Of a stretch of 64,000 nucleotides of DNA, positions 39,949 to 48,358 are shown piece after piece. Position numbers and translations under genes: made by a program. The notes beneath the pieces were generated by a model. It had not been told where the DNA came from. It saw only the letters and a list, made by a program, of their open reading frames with translations, and did not search any database. Source of the DNA: a virus. The stretch covers positions 26,096-90,095 of IMG/VR virus record IMGVR_UViG_3300034200_001099; one strand, given 5' to 3'. Each line of letters opens with the position of its first letter. Positions within the stretch are counted from its first letter, which is position 1.

Positions 39949-40677
39949 ATGAAAAAAAATCTATTTGTAATTAATGAAAATGAGAAGGACCGTATTATAA
40001 ATATGCATAAAAACGCAACTAAAAATTTATATATACCTGAAAATAAACTATTGACAGAAGAAAGATTAATTTTGGTTAAAATACAATTACCAGATGGGAA
40101 ATATCTTGGTAGTGGACAACAAGGATATGAATATAAAATTCTTACGCTAGATAAAAAAGATACGGGATATATCGTAAAGTCTTTCACACCTTCTAGAGAA
40201 GCCGTTACAGACGATCCAGTAACAATTTCAAGTGGAATAACAACATCAAAAACTTGGGGTGTTGGGGGTGACTATTATTATGAAGCACCTATTTCTAATG
40301 TAGGATCAACTCAACAAGTAGTTGGTCAACAAGAAAAACCAACTAGATATAAAAGAGGGGCTTGTGAAACAGGAACCACTCAAGAATGCGCACATGCGAT
40401 TCAAATAAGGATGAACGAGGAATGTAAGGCCGATATTTTAAATGCCACTTTAGTTAATTTTCCTAAAGCAAGAACTGGAACAGAAGGAAACTATAAATTA
40501 AAAGAAGATAAAGTTCTTGGATCAGGAACAAAGGCAGTTATTGCCGCTTGTAATTTACCAAAATTACCAAAAGTTGGTGCCACAACCATAACATCACAAG
40601 TATCTGGATTAAACGCAACAATACCTGTTGGAGGAACTTTAACCGATAATGATATAATGACTTTAATGAATCAATAA
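39949..40677 (+). CDS. putative virion protein with class-B leader, 242 aa
   Basis: Starts at MKKNLFVINENEKDRIINMH; an ATG 69 bases upstream would translate the terminator. The leader has the same pattern as at 22048 and 23362, and LLTE-E near residue 34-38 is a candidate cleavage site. The body is beta-rich with Cys residues (CETGTTQECAHAIQIRMNEEC), and the C-terminus is Thr/Ala-rich. Followed after eight bases by another leader-bearing gene. Confidence 0.65.
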   Translation: MKKNLFVINENEKDRIINMHKNATKNLYIPENKLLTEERLILVKIQLPDGKYLGSGQQGYEYKILTLDKKDTGYIVKSFTPSREAVTDDPVTISSGITTSKTWGVGGDYYYEAPISNVGSTQQVVGQQEKPTRYKRGACETGTTQECAHAIQIRMNEECKADILNATLVNFPKARTGTEGNYKLKEDKVLGSGTKAVIAACNLPKLPKVGATTITSQVSGLNATIPVGGTLTDNDIMTLMNQ

Positions 40678-40685
40678 AAAAAGAT

Positions 40686-41615
40686 ATGGGAAAAATAATT
40701 TTAACCGAAAGACAATATAGGAATTTGAATCAAATTTTAATTGGCAAAGAAGATGATAGCAAAAAGGGTCGAATAAATGAGGTGGCAAAAACATTTACAG
40801 ATTTTGATGGTAACAGTGCAATACTTGATAGTACTAAATTTACTCTTTCATTAAAAGCGATGGTTAATATTGAAGCATTGACAGGTGAAGACTCCAACAG
40901 GGAATTACAATTACTTTGGGGTACTGTTTTTACGAAAAAAAAAGGAAATAATACACTTTTAAGTAACTATGTTAAGGTAAATTGGGTTAGTGATTGGGTT
41001 AAGTCAATAATGAAAAGTGAAGATGGAACAGTAGAATATAAATGTGATAGTAAAAAATTTAAGTTTACTAAATATGGCAATGAATATAAGCTTGATAGTA
41101 ATTTCTCATGGATACAGAAGGCATTCGATGAATTATGTGCAATGACTGGTGTAGCCCCTGTAGTAGCCCCTGTGGTAGCAGGTGGGGAAACAGTTCCTTG
41201 GACTGCGGTCGAAAAAAAACATATAATTGCGTTCCAACGGTGGTGGTGGCATTTTGTCGAAACTGTAGACCCAGAACCTGGTACAGATGTGGAGGATGTA
41301 TGTAAAACAAAATTTAAGTCCGCGTTATGTGGAGGAAAACCTTGTATTTTGGATCAGGCCGTTGATGGAAAACTTGGAGCAAGTACACAAATATTAATGG
41401 ACAATACGGTTAATCGATCAAATTTTGAAAAATGGTGGAATACTGGCAAAAATGCGGTAGAATATAGTACGTTACCCTATAAATGTACTAGCGCTGAAAA
41501 AGGATATGTAAATCCAGATAAAAATCCAGATAAAAATCCTGTTGAAAAACCAATTGTAGGCGGTGGTGGTGGAGGTGGAGCACCATTTGGTGGTCAATAT
41601 GCTGATATGGTTTAA
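40686..41615 (+). CDS. putative virion protein with PG-binding-like domain, 309 aa
   Basis: Leader MGKIILTERQYRNLNQI then RINE-V at 29-33. The N-terminal part is alpha/beta. Residues about 185-240 (IIAFQRWWWHFVE, ILDQAVDGKLGASTQILMD) resemble a peptidoglycan-binding repeat (FQ...DGxxGxxT). The C-terminus has DKNP repeats and poly-Gly. A packaged protein with wall affinity, like that at 23362, is a reasonable guess. Confidence 0.65.
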   Translation: MGKIILTERQYRNLNQILIGKEDDSKKGRINEVAKTFTDFDGNSAILDSTKFTLSLKAMVNIEALTGEDSNRELQLLWGTVFTKKKGNNTLLSNYVKVNWVSDWVKSIMKSEDGTVEYKCDSKKFKFTKYGNEYKLDSNFSWIQKAFDELCAMTGVAPVVAPVVAGGETVPWTAVEKKHIIAFQRWWWHFVETVDPEPGTDVEDVCKTKFKSALCGGKPCILDQAVDGKLGASTQILMDNTVNRSNFEKWWNTGKNAVEYSTLPYKCTSAEKGYVNPDKNPDKNPVEKPIVGGGGGGGAPFGGQYADMV

Positions 41616-41618
41616 TAA

Positions 41619-42059
41619 TTATATTTTTTTATAAAAAAAATCATAATCATTGTCAGATTTAAGAATTTTATATTCTAATTTTTTATTAATTTTTTGTGAA
41701 AAAATATTGTTTTTTTTTGTTATTGATGATAAATAATCATACCCATATTTTTTTCCTAAATTTTCGGTATATCCTCTGATTGTTTTTCCTAACCCCAAAT
41801 TTCTATATTCTTTTTGAATATACAAATTATGTAAAAACAATGTTACAGTTTCTTTTAAAAAATCATAAGTTGTATAATTTTCTATGGTTTCTAAGATTTT
41901 TTTTATTTTAACGTCATGATCATACATTACATCAATATCTAAAATAAATATTTTTCCAATTTCATTATTATTTGTTTTATCATTAATTGTTAATTTAATT
42001 CCTGGCCAAATAGTTATATTTCCCTCTATCTTATAATAATAATTTTCATTTAATGTCAT
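41619..42059 (-). CDS. GNAT-like acetyltransferase, minus strand
   Basis: 146 residues. The acetyl-CoA site is visible as LYIQKEYRNLGLGKTIRGYT (motif A with Arg-x-x-Gly-x-Gly-like RNLGLGK), followed by helix and KNNIFSQKINKKLEYK, matching motif B. The substrate is unknown. It lies on the minus strand between plus-strand genes, with a 56-base gap to the next start. Confidence 0.65.
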   Translation of the reverse strand: MTLNENYYYKIEGNITIWPGIKLTINDKTNNNEIGKIFILDIDVMYDHDVKIKKILETIENYTTYDFLKETVTLFLHNLYIQKEYRNLGLGKTIRGYTENLGKKYGYDYLSSITKKNNIFSQKINKKLEYKILKSDNDYDFFYKKI

Positions 42060-42103
42060 ATTTTTAATATAGTAAAATTATGGTAAATAAAAATATTTTT
42101 TAT

Positions 42104-42111
42104 TATATTTG
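42104..42111 (+). promoter_or_regulatory. Bacteroidota-type -7 element (TATATTTG)
   Basis: TATATTTG with exactly four bases (TAAT) before the ATG at 42116: a leaderless type. Confidence 0.8.
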
Positions 42112-42115
42112 TAAT

Positions 42116-42505
42116 ATGGAAAAAATGATATATCTAGTTAGAGGAATACCAGGAAGTGGCAAGACAACTTTTGCAAAACAATTAACACGAAATGTGTTTG
42201 AGGCAGACCATTATTTTTATGATAATGACGATAACTACAATTTTATTGCATCTGAAATAAAAGAGGCACATAAAGAGTGTCAACAATATGTTGGATATGC
42301 GATGGAGTCAAACACACCAAAAATTGCAGTATCAAACACATTTACACAAGAGTGGGAACTCCAACCTTATTATGAGTTAGCAATTAAGTATGGTTATTAT
42401 GTGACCTCTATTATTGTGGAAAATAGACACGGAGGAACAAACAAACATGGAGTTCTAGAAGATAAGATTCAATTAATGAAAGATAGGTTTGAGTTTAAAA
42501 TATAA
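42116..42505 (+). CDS. P-loop kinase (polynucleotide kinase/NEDD4BP2-like)
   Basis: 129 residues from MEKMIYLVRGIPGSGKTTFA; the ATG at 42080 lies upstream of the promoter and is rejected. Walker A GIPGSGKT, an acidic EADHYFYD, and VSNTFTQEWELQPYYELA are the pattern of small polynucleotide-kinase-like P-loop enzymes. It may phosphorylate RNA or DNA 5' ends, matching the RNA-repair genes further on. It lacks a fused phosphatase. The next gene, a phosphoesterase, starts three bases later. Confidence 0.75.
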   Translation: MEKMIYLVRGIPGSGKTTFAKQLTRNVFEADHYFYDNDDNYNFIASEIKEAHKECQQYVGYAMESNTPKIAVSNTFTQEWELQPYYELAIKYGYYVTSIIVENRHGGTNKHGVLEDKIQLMKDRFEFKI

Positions 42506-42508
42506 GAA

Positions 42509-43162
42509 ATGAAATTTGATAAAATATTAACTAGTGGGGTTGTTTGGATTACTTCGGACACCCACTATTCGCACAAAAACATATGTCGTGGAGTTACGGT
42601 TTGGAGAACCATAGATGGTGATATTCCAATTGATGCGACCAGAGATTTTCCTAATTTGGATGTAATGAATAGTGTTATTGTTGATAACATTAATGAGAAG
42701 GTTGGCCCTGATGATACTTTAATTCACTTGGGTGACGTGGCTTTTGGTGGTGTTGAAAAGATAGGACAATTTTTGGATCGTTTGGTTTGTAAAAACGTTC
42801 ACCTTGTTTTGGGTAATCACGATCAGAACATAAAAAAAAATAGAGAGAACACCAAAGATAAATTTTTATCTATTCAAAACTACTTGGAGGTTAATATTGG
42901 TGGTGTTGATTTTGTGTTATCGCATTATCCATTATCAAGTTGGAACCAACTAAATAAAGGTTCTATTCACCTTCATGGGCACGTACACCTACCAAGAAAT
43001 AAAAGATTTGGTAAAGGTAAAAAAATGGATGTTGGTATGGATGGTAATAATCTTTATCCATATAGTATAAGTGAGATCGTTCATATGATGGATAAACGAT
43101 GTGTTGAGTCAGAGATGAATGGAGATCACCACTTAGATGTTATTATTGATCTTGTGGGTTAA
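42509..43162 (+). CDS. metallophosphoesterase
   Basis: 217 residues. Calcineurin-type motifs in order: SDTHYSHKNI, LIHLGDVAFG, LVLGNHD, VLSHYP and HLHGHVH. Metal-dependent phosphoesterase, substrate unknown; its pairing with a P-loop kinase suggests action on nucleic-acid ends or nucleotides. Confidence 0.85.
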   Translation: MKFDKILTSGVVWITSDTHYSHKNICRGVTVWRTIDGDIPIDATRDFPNLDVMNSVIVDNINEKVGPDDTLIHLGDVAFGGVEKIGQFLDRLVCKNVHLVLGNHDQNIKKNRENTKDKFLSIQNYLEVNIGGVDFVLSHYPLSSWNQLNKGSIHLHGHVHLPRNKRFGKGKKMDVGMDGNNLYPYSISEIVHMMDKRCVESEMNGDHHLDVIIDLVG

Positions 43163-43177
43163 ACCATAACTCCAATA

Positions 43178-43185
43178 TATTTATA
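43178..43185 (+). promoter_or_regulatory. candidate late promoter TATTTATA
   Basis: TATTTATA three bases before the ATG at 43189, within a palindromic ATTTATAAAT. Confidence 0.6.
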
Positions 43186-43188
43186 AAT

Positions 43189-44436
43189 ATGAAAATCATT
43201 ATAAGAGAATCACAACTTAATTTAATTAACGAAGCTTTAGGGGTTCCTGATAATATTTTGGATGCTGCCGATACGTTATATGATATTGTTGAAAGAGACA
43301 TCAAATCAATAAGAGACATTCAAGATGAGTATAACTTTGATGGTGAATTAGAATTTGAATTAGGTGATAAGAAAAAAATCAAAATTGATTCATATACTCT
43401 TACAGTAAAAATTGAGGAGATTGAAGATGAAGAAGGGGTCTTAGATATTGTCTCAATGGGAATGGGAGGTGCTTTTGGATTTAATAGGGATGTTTATATG
43501 AAAGAAAACGAACCTTCAACAATTTTGGGATTAACAATAACATTTGCTGTTGGTGAAAATTGGAAACCTGAAGGTCTTATTGAAAAAATGGAAGAAGACA
43601 AAGACGAACATGTTGCATCTTTAGCTCATGAAATAAAACACAAATATGATAAACAATCAAAACAATTTGGTTTAATTGGTCAAGACGCTGAATATCAAGC
43701 AACACAAAGAAGAGGTATTTTTGGAATACCGGTAATTGATAGAGTTTTTTTTAGATACTTGTATTATATTTCTGGTATTGAAAATCTTGTAAGGCCAACT
43801 GAAGTGGCTTACAAATTAAAAAGAAAAAATATTACAAAGTCACAATTCAAAGAATTTTTAGAAAATAATGTGGTTTATAAAGAACTCGTTGAAATTAAAA
43901 ACTTCACATTTGAAGACTTCATCAATCAATTAAAAGAAAGTGAAGATAGATTAGATGCTCTTATTGAACACATTGGTGATGACCCATCCGACATGACAAT
44001 AGATGAAAAAATTAATGTAGTATTAGAAGTAAGTTATATTGATTTAGTTAATAATAGAATGCAAATGTTTATGACAATGACGGAACATGGGATGGATGAT
44101 GTTATAAAATTTGGAACTCAACTTGGCATTTTACCTCCAGGGTTGGAAGGAAATTTGGAGGGAATTCAAAAGACAGATGCAATTAGACAAAAGTTTTTGA
44201 AATATGTTATGAAATACGAAAAAAATCCAACCAAATTTTTTGAAGATGAAATTGAAAACTTCCAATATGTTGCAAATAAAATGTTAAAGAAAATATCAAA
44301 ATTATATGCTATGGCAAAAGACGATGAACAAGTTAGTGAATCAATCATCAATTGGGAACTTCATCAACAAATTATGGAAAAAAAATATGGAAAAAGAAAA
44401 ATTGAAACAAAATACAAAAATTGGAATCTTAAATAA
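43189..44436 (+). CDS. HExxH putative metallopeptidase with CTS-like leader
   Basis: 415 residues. Leader MKIIIRESQLNLINEALG with LINE-A, very like the T4 IPIII propeptide end (IAE-A). A zinc-peptidase motif AHEIKH (HExxH, about residue 147) is followed by KYDKQSKQFG and, later, RPTEVAYK, whose Glu could be a third ligand. The C-terminal half is helical. A packaged protease is plausible: it might act in the infected cell or during maturation. Catalytic activity is not shown by motif alone. Confidence 0.7.
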   Translation: MKIIIRESQLNLINEALGVPDNILDAADTLYDIVERDIKSIRDIQDEYNFDGELEFELGDKKKIKIDSYTLTVKIEEIEDEEGVLDIVSMGMGGAFGFNRDVYMKENEPSTILGLTITFAVGENWKPEGLIEKMEEDKDEHVASLAHEIKHKYDKQSKQFGLIGQDAEYQATQRRGIFGIPVIDRVFFRYLYYISGIENLVRPTEVAYKLKRKNITKSQFKEFLENNVVYKELVEIKNFTFEDFINQLKESEDRLDALIEHIGDDPSDMTIDEKINVVLEVSYIDLVNNRMQMFMTMTEHGMDDVIKFGTQLGILPPGLEGNLEGIQKTDAIRQKFLKYVMKYEKNPTKFFEDEIENFQYVANKMLKKISKLYAMAKDDEQVSESIINWELHQQIMEKKYGKRKIETKYKNWNLK

Positions 44437-44594
44437 TAAACTAAAATCATAGTTTGCTCAATACGAGGATTTATTAACCACTAATCCCAATTGTATTCGT
44501 ATTTATTAGTGAACTCAACCTGCCCGTGGAATATGGGGGTTTCTTAAAAAGATTCTTCAAGAGAGTAAATAATTTTATTTTATTTATTTTTACT
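44437..44594 (+). other. non-coding gap with interleaved stems and terminator-like end
   Basis: No gene. Two perfect 7-bp stems interleave: 44460-44466 with 44497-44503, and 44479-44485 with 44505-44511. They can form alternative folds. After them, CCCGTGGAATATGGG (44523-44537) with TTTCTT is a weak terminator. A TATTTATT at 44581-44588 is seven bases before the next ATG. Confidence 0.4.
44581..44588 (+). promoter_or_regulatory. candidate late promoter TATTTATT
   Basis: TATTTATT lies six bases before the ATG at 44595 in an AT-rich stretch; the sequence could also be chance. Confidence 0.45.
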
Positions 44595-46463
44595 ATGAAG
44601 AATATATTGGTTGGACTTTTTGTCCTATTTTCATCTTTCTTATTTTCTCAATCATGTTCACATACCATACAACGAACCGACACTTGGGGCGATGGTTGGA
44701 ACGGAGGAACTGTGGCCGTTTCCGTTAATGGAGTAACCGTTTTATCTAATTTAAGTTGCGCCGGATATGGACCTACTTCTTCTACATTTTCTGCAGCAGT
44801 GGGGGCAACAATACGAGTGTACCGCACGGCATCAGGATCATATCCTTCTGAAATGCGTATACGAGTTATCAATGGAGCAGGATCTACCATAATCAATACC
44901 GTTCAACCACTTGCTGGAACCTCAACTTCAGGAGGTCATATAGTGGCGGGAAGTTGTGCATCAGTATCACCGGGACCTTGTACTAATACCTATTCGTATT
45001 TAACGGCTACAATGCCATCAACTCCCGGTTTTTTTTCAGTTGGAACATGCACTTTTCAAGGGGATTACAATACATTTAATAGTGTTGTTGCAGGTAGACA
45101 ATACAGATCAACTTATAGTTTAGGTGGTTGGATAACAGTAAGACACACAACACCAGGAGGAACTGTGGTTACTTCAGGACCTTCTCCACTAACATGGACC
45201 GCTACTATATCAGGGACTTATTACGTTCATTACAATACAAATTCAAGTTGTGGAACTGCTTCTTCTTGTGGGACAGATTATATTGAATGTTTAACTTGTA
45301 CTGCACCACCACCCCCATCAAATGATTTAGTGTGTAATTCAACATCTATTACTTGTGGTCAGTCAATATCAGGGACTACTGTAAACGCAACTAACTCTGG
45401 AACGGGTGAAGGTGGATTTTGTTCTGTTAGTCAAACACAACCCGGTGTTTGGTATGTTATTCCAGGAAACGGACAAATTATGACGGCAAATCTTTGTGCT
45501 ACCGCATGGGATAGTAAAATGTCTGTATTTTCAGGGGTAGGGTGCGGAAGTCTAACTTGTGTAGGGGGTAATGATGATTTTGGTCCTGCTTGTGGTAGTT
45601 CATCAGCCTCATATTCATGGTCTTCTGTGGTTGGAACAAATTACTATATATTAGTTCATGGGTATAGTACAAGTAGTAGTTTTTCTATTAATGTAAATTG
45701 TGTTGCCCCTCCAACACCAGGCCCATGCATTAATACTATTTCGTATGGAACACAAAGTTTACCTGTATTTGGTGGAATATCATACACTACCGTACCTTGT
45801 CAGTTTGCTGGTGAATACTCAACTTGGAGTGGAGCCGTGGTAGGAACACCATATATTGCTATGACTACGGTTGCAACTGATTGGATAACAGTAAGAAGTG
45901 GAGCATATAATGGAACTGTTGTTGCTGTTGGATTAGGACCATTATCCTTTACTCCGACAAACAATAATACCTTATACATACACGTTAATACAAACTCACT
46001 ATGTGGAACAGTAAGTGTATGTAGAGATGTTTCTGTAACTAGAATGTCTGCATTACCTATTGAATTGTTATCGTTTGAAGGTAAGAAACAAGTTAACTCA
46101 AATATGTTATATTGGTCAACAGCGTCTGAACATAATAGTAGTCACTTTATTATTGAAAAGAGTGTGGATGGTTTTAAATGGAGTGATATTGGACAAGTAC
46201 AATCTGCTGGTAACTCAACTCAAAAAATAGATTATAGTTTAGAAGATAAAGATGTATCTCAAGTTATCAACTACTACAGATTACATCAATACGATATAGA
46301 TGGTGTGGATGAGGTATTTGGACCAATAGCGATCAACAATAGAGATAGAATAAACATCATTGCTAAGAGAATTAATTTAGCGGGTCAAGAGGTTAATGAG
46401 AATGCAACCGGAATAATTATAGAAATTTATGAGGACGGAAGTATAAAAAGAATTATAAGGTAA
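44595..46463 (+). CDS. secreted multidomain protein with T9SS-type C-terminal tail
   Basis: 622 residues from MKNILVGLFVLFSSFLFSQS, a signal peptide; an upstream ATG adds a non-signal extension and is rejected. A TWGDGWNGGTVAVSV domain is followed by two copies of a ~110-residue Cys-containing domain (about 125-240 and 375-480, each ending YVHYNTNSSCGT / YIHVNTNSLCGT) flanking a PPC-like domain. The C-terminal 110 residues have LPIELLSFEGKK, YYRLHQYDIDG and GQEVNENATGIIIEIYEDG, the pattern of Flavobacteria T9SS type A sorting tails. It looks acquired from a host. Confidence 0.8.
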   Translation: MKNILVGLFVLFSSFLFSQSCSHTIQRTDTWGDGWNGGTVAVSVNGVTVLSNLSCAGYGPTSSTFSAAVGATIRVYRTASGSYPSEMRIRVINGAGSTIINTVQPLAGTSTSGGHIVAGSCASVSPGPCTNTYSYLTATMPSTPGFFSVGTCTFQGDYNTFNSVVAGRQYRSTYSLGGWITVRHTTPGGTVVTSGPSPLTWTATISGTYYVHYNTNSSCGTASSCGTDYIECLTCTAPPPPSNDLVCNSTSITCGQSISGTTVNATNSGTGEGGFCSVSQTQPGVWYVIPGNGQIMTANLCATAWDSKMSVFSGVGCGSLTCVGGNDDFGPACGSSSASYSWSSVVGTNYYILVHGYSTSSSFSINVNCVAPPTPGPCINTISYGTQSLPVFGGISYTTVPCQFAGEYSTWSGAVVGTPYIAMTTVATDWITVRSGAYNGTVVAVGLGPLSFTPTNNNTLYIHVNTNSLCGTVSVCRDVSVTRMSALPIELLSFEGKKQVNSNMLYWSTASEHNSSHFIIEKSVDGFKWSDIGQVQSAGNSTQKIDYSLEDKDVSQVINYYRLHQYDIDGVDEVFGPIAINNRDRINIIAKRINLAGQEVNENATGIIIEIYEDGSIKRIIR

Positions 46464-46500
46464 TTAGGATTTCTAAAATATTTAATAAAAGAATATAAAG

Positions 46501-46526
46501 CCCCCAAATAAAAAATGGGGGTTTTT
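46501..46526 (+). terminator. intrinsic terminator
   Basis: CCCCCA pairs with TGGGGG (46501-46506 with 46516-46521) around a nine-base A-rich loop, then five T. It ends the secreted protein transcript. Confidence 0.88.
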
Positions 46527-46548
46527 GTTTTTATTAGAAAAATTTTAT

Positions 46549-46556
46549 TATCTTTG
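46549..46556 (+). promoter_or_regulatory. Bacteroidota-type -7 element (TATCTTTG)
   Basis: TATCTTTG with a TTTG 21 bases upstream (46524-46527), which overlaps the T tract of the preceding terminator. The ATG at 46563 is six bases downstream, so a leader of at most a few bases is expected. Confidence 0.75.
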
Positions 46557-46562
46557 TCTTAT

Positions 46563-46763
46563 ATGATAAATCCATGCAAAGAATGTCCCCACGTTATTCG
46601 TAATCGTCATAATGATACGATTGTTGAATTTGGTCAAAGGACTGGTAAAAAACATAATTGTCATATGACCGAAGGGGTTAAAGATTTATGGAATGTTAAA
46701 AATATAAAATTAGAATGTTATGGATCAAAAAAACAAAAAGTTCAGATTACCGAGAAAGCTTAA
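46563..46763 (+). CDS. small Cys-rich protein, 66 aa
   Basis: MINPCKECPHVIRNRHNDTI; CxxC plus a further HNCH and LECYG give four Cys and two His suited to one zinc site. An earlier in-frame ATG lies within the terminator and is rejected. It overlaps the next small gene by 44 bases. Probably a small zinc-binding protein; function unknown. Confidence 0.65.
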   Translation: MINPCKECPHVIRNRHNDTIVEFGQRTGKKHNCHMTEGVKDLWNVKNIKLECYGSKKQKVQITEKA

Positions 46764-46890
46764 AAAAAAATTAAAAAACAATCTTTTTACTTATCCAAAG
46801 AGTGAAAGAAACACTTATTTAATCGCTTGGCCATATAAGTATGAGAAAGATTACATGGATTATAAAAAAGGGTTGTTAAGAAGTATATGA
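46720..46890 (+). CDS. small basic protein, 56 aa
   Basis: ATG within the end of the previous gene, other frame. The basic start (MDQKNKKFRLPRKLKKKLKN) and the aromatic core (NTYLIAWPYKYEKDYMDYKK) look like a genuine small protein, perhaps nucleic-acid binding. It fills a gap that would otherwise be empty. Confidence 0.55.
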   Translation: MDQKNKKFRLPRKLKKKLKNNLFTYPKSERNTYLIAWPYKYEKDYMDYKKGLLRSI

Positions 46891-46908
46891 TAATAATTTA
46901 AAAAAAAG

Positions 46909-47130
46909 ATGAAAGAAAGAGAAGTAATTTACGGAGTGTGTGATAAGACTGGATCTTGTGATTCCTACTTTGGGTTTTTCAAAAATGAAAAAGATGCTGA
47001 ACACGAGGTTGAAGTTCAAGCTAATAGACTCAAGGAAGACTTGGGTATGATGGATATTGACATTCAAACGGACCGAGCATTATTCGATGGTAAATTAGTA
47101 ATAGTAATTCATTCATATGTGTTAAGATGA
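46909..47130 (+). CDS. hypothetical protein, 73 aa
   Basis: Small alpha/beta protein (REVIYGVCDKTGSCDSYFGF, LVIVIHSYVL). It overlaps the next gene by ATGA. The pattern is that of a short globular fold; no family recognised. Confidence 0.65.
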   Translation: MKEREVIYGVCDKTGSCDSYFGFFKNEKDAEHEVEVQANRLKEDLGMMDIDIQTDRALFDGKLVIVIHSYVLR

Positions 47131-47813
47131 TAAACCCAACAGGAAAAAAATTAGAAAAAATTATCTTTAAATTGTTTGACGATGCAAGTCAAGGGGTTGA
47201 TAGATATAATCATAACGATAGTTTGTGGTTAATCTTTACCAATGAGATGAAATGGGTTGTTGAATACACTAAAGACCAAACTCTATGGTATAACTATAAC
47301 TTCTTTAAAGATGAGATGGAGTTAATTGGTTTGGATTGTGTTGAAGATAAAGACCTTATTCAAAAATGGTTTGAGTCAAGATTTTTGGGAATGCCAAAGG
47401 TTGAAGAGGCTTTTGACCCATTTTTCGATCAAGACCAATATGTTGAAGACGTTATTCAAAATGGAGTGAAAGATATCTCTAGTGTATTATATAAAGAGTT
47501 ACTCAGCGTTGAAGACACCATTCAAAATGGGGTGAAACACACCGAGGAGGGATTGAGGCCTGATGACTCTGACGTTGAAGACACCATTCAAAATGGGGTG
47601 AAACTTACCAAAAGTACAATAATGAGTCAAGATTCTAAAATTGAAAACACCATTCAAAATGGGGTGAAAGAGACTATTGGCACACTACGGCGTACTGCTA
47701 AGTGGGGTGTTGATGACATCATCCAAAATGGTGTAAAAGAAACTCATGACGATTGTTCAAATAACATTGCAAGAGTTGAAGGTATAGTTAGAATAGGTGA
47801 AAAATTAAATTAA
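47127..47813 (+). CDS. hypothetical protein with 22-residue IQNGVK repeats
   Basis: 228 residues. Residues 1-95 form a globular domain (DSLWLIFTNEMKWVVEYTKD, LWYNYNFF). From about residue 106 there are five copies of a 22-residue unit beginning (V/I)(E/D)(D/N)xIQNGVK, and a sixth degenerate copy (VEGIVRIGEK) at the end. The DNA is near-identical over the unit cores. Repeats may bind a partner or form a solenoid; function unknown. Confidence 0.7.
   Translation: MINPTGKKLEKIIFKLFDDASQGVDRYNHNDSLWLIFTNEMKWVVEYTKDQTLWYNYNFFKDEMELIGLDCVEDKDLIQKWFESRFLGMPKVEEAFDPFFDQDQYVEDVIQNGVKDISSVLYKELLSVEDTIQNGVKHTEEGLRPDDSDVEDTIQNGVKLTKSTIMSQDSKIENTIQNGVKETIGTLRRTAKWGVDDIIQNGVKETHDDCSNNIARVEGIVRIGEKLN
47442..47738 (+). 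repeat. five 66-69 bp period repeats in a coding region
   Basis: Thirty-base cores begin at 47442, 47508, 47574, 47640 and 47709, so the period is 66, 66, 66 and 69 bases (22 or 23 codons). Cores encode VEDTIQNGVK and variants; the spacer codons between cores differ much more. Confidence 0.95.
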
Positions 47814-47849
47814 TAATAGAAGTAGTAAACATTATTAGAAAATAATATG

Positions 47850-47857
47850 TATATTTG
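47850..47857 (+). promoter_or_regulatory. Bacteroidota-type -7 element (TATATTTG)
   Basis: TATATTTG with four bases (TGGA) before the ATG at 47862: a leaderless type. Confidence 0.75.
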
Positions 47858-47861
47858 TGGA

Positions 47862-48038
47862 ATGGAAAAAGAAGATAAAATAGAAATTAATGTAAAAAAT
47901 GGTGACAATTTTCATATGGATAAAGATGTGTATATTCAATGGTTAAAAGCATTTATGGTACTAAATCTTGAAAAAGAGAATTATGATGAGTGTGCCAAGT
48001 TAAGGGATGAAATAAAATCTTTAGGTGAAGATTTTTAA
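47862..48038 (+). CDS. small UVR-motif-like protein, 58 aa
   Basis: Starts at MEKEDKIEINVKN; an ATG fifteen bases earlier lies upstream of the predicted transcript start. The C-terminal ENYDECAKLRDEIKSLGE looks like the UVR helical hairpin (A-x-LRD-x-I) of UvrB/UvrC. Possible protein-protein contact role; weak evidence. Confidence 0.65.
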   Translation: MEKEDKIEINVKNGDNFHMDKDVYIQWLKAFMVLNLEKENYDECAKLRDEIKSLGEDF

Positions 48039-48052
48039 AATAATAAATTGTT

Positions 48053-48358
48053 ATGAAAACAATAGAAACTAAATTTGGAACATATGTAGATATGGAAACA
48101 GAAACAAGCACAAAATTAACTGGTGATAAAATCACGGTATTTGTAGAAAGATTAAAAAAAATCGGTATTGATGTAAAACTATCAGGAAACTTTCCTTGGG
48201 TTTATATTGATGAGATCTGTGGTAAAAGAGTTACTGAAAAGTTTGAAGGGAATCACGGGTTTACATTAATATTTTTACCAGGTAGAAACGATAGTCCACC
48301 ATCTGAATTTACTGATATTACAGAGATATTCAAACTAATAAGAAAATACGCAAAATGA
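48053..48358 (+). CDS. hypothetical protein, 101 aa
   Basis: Alpha/beta protein with GNFPWVYIDEICGKRV and NHGFTLIFLPG, ending FTDITEIFKLIRKYAK. This looks like a widely spread small phage protein, but I cannot name it. It overlaps the next gene by ATGA. Confidence 0.65.
   Translation: MKTIETKFGTYVDMETETSTKLTGDKITVFVERLKKIGIDVKLSGNFPWVYIDEICGKRVTEKFEGNHGFTLIFLPGRNDSPPSEFTDITEIFKLIRKYAK

Noticed and set aside
47442-47738. CRISPR-like array
   Set aside because: Period is 66-69 bases and in frame with a continuous protein; the repeat cores are coding and spacers are of codon multiples.
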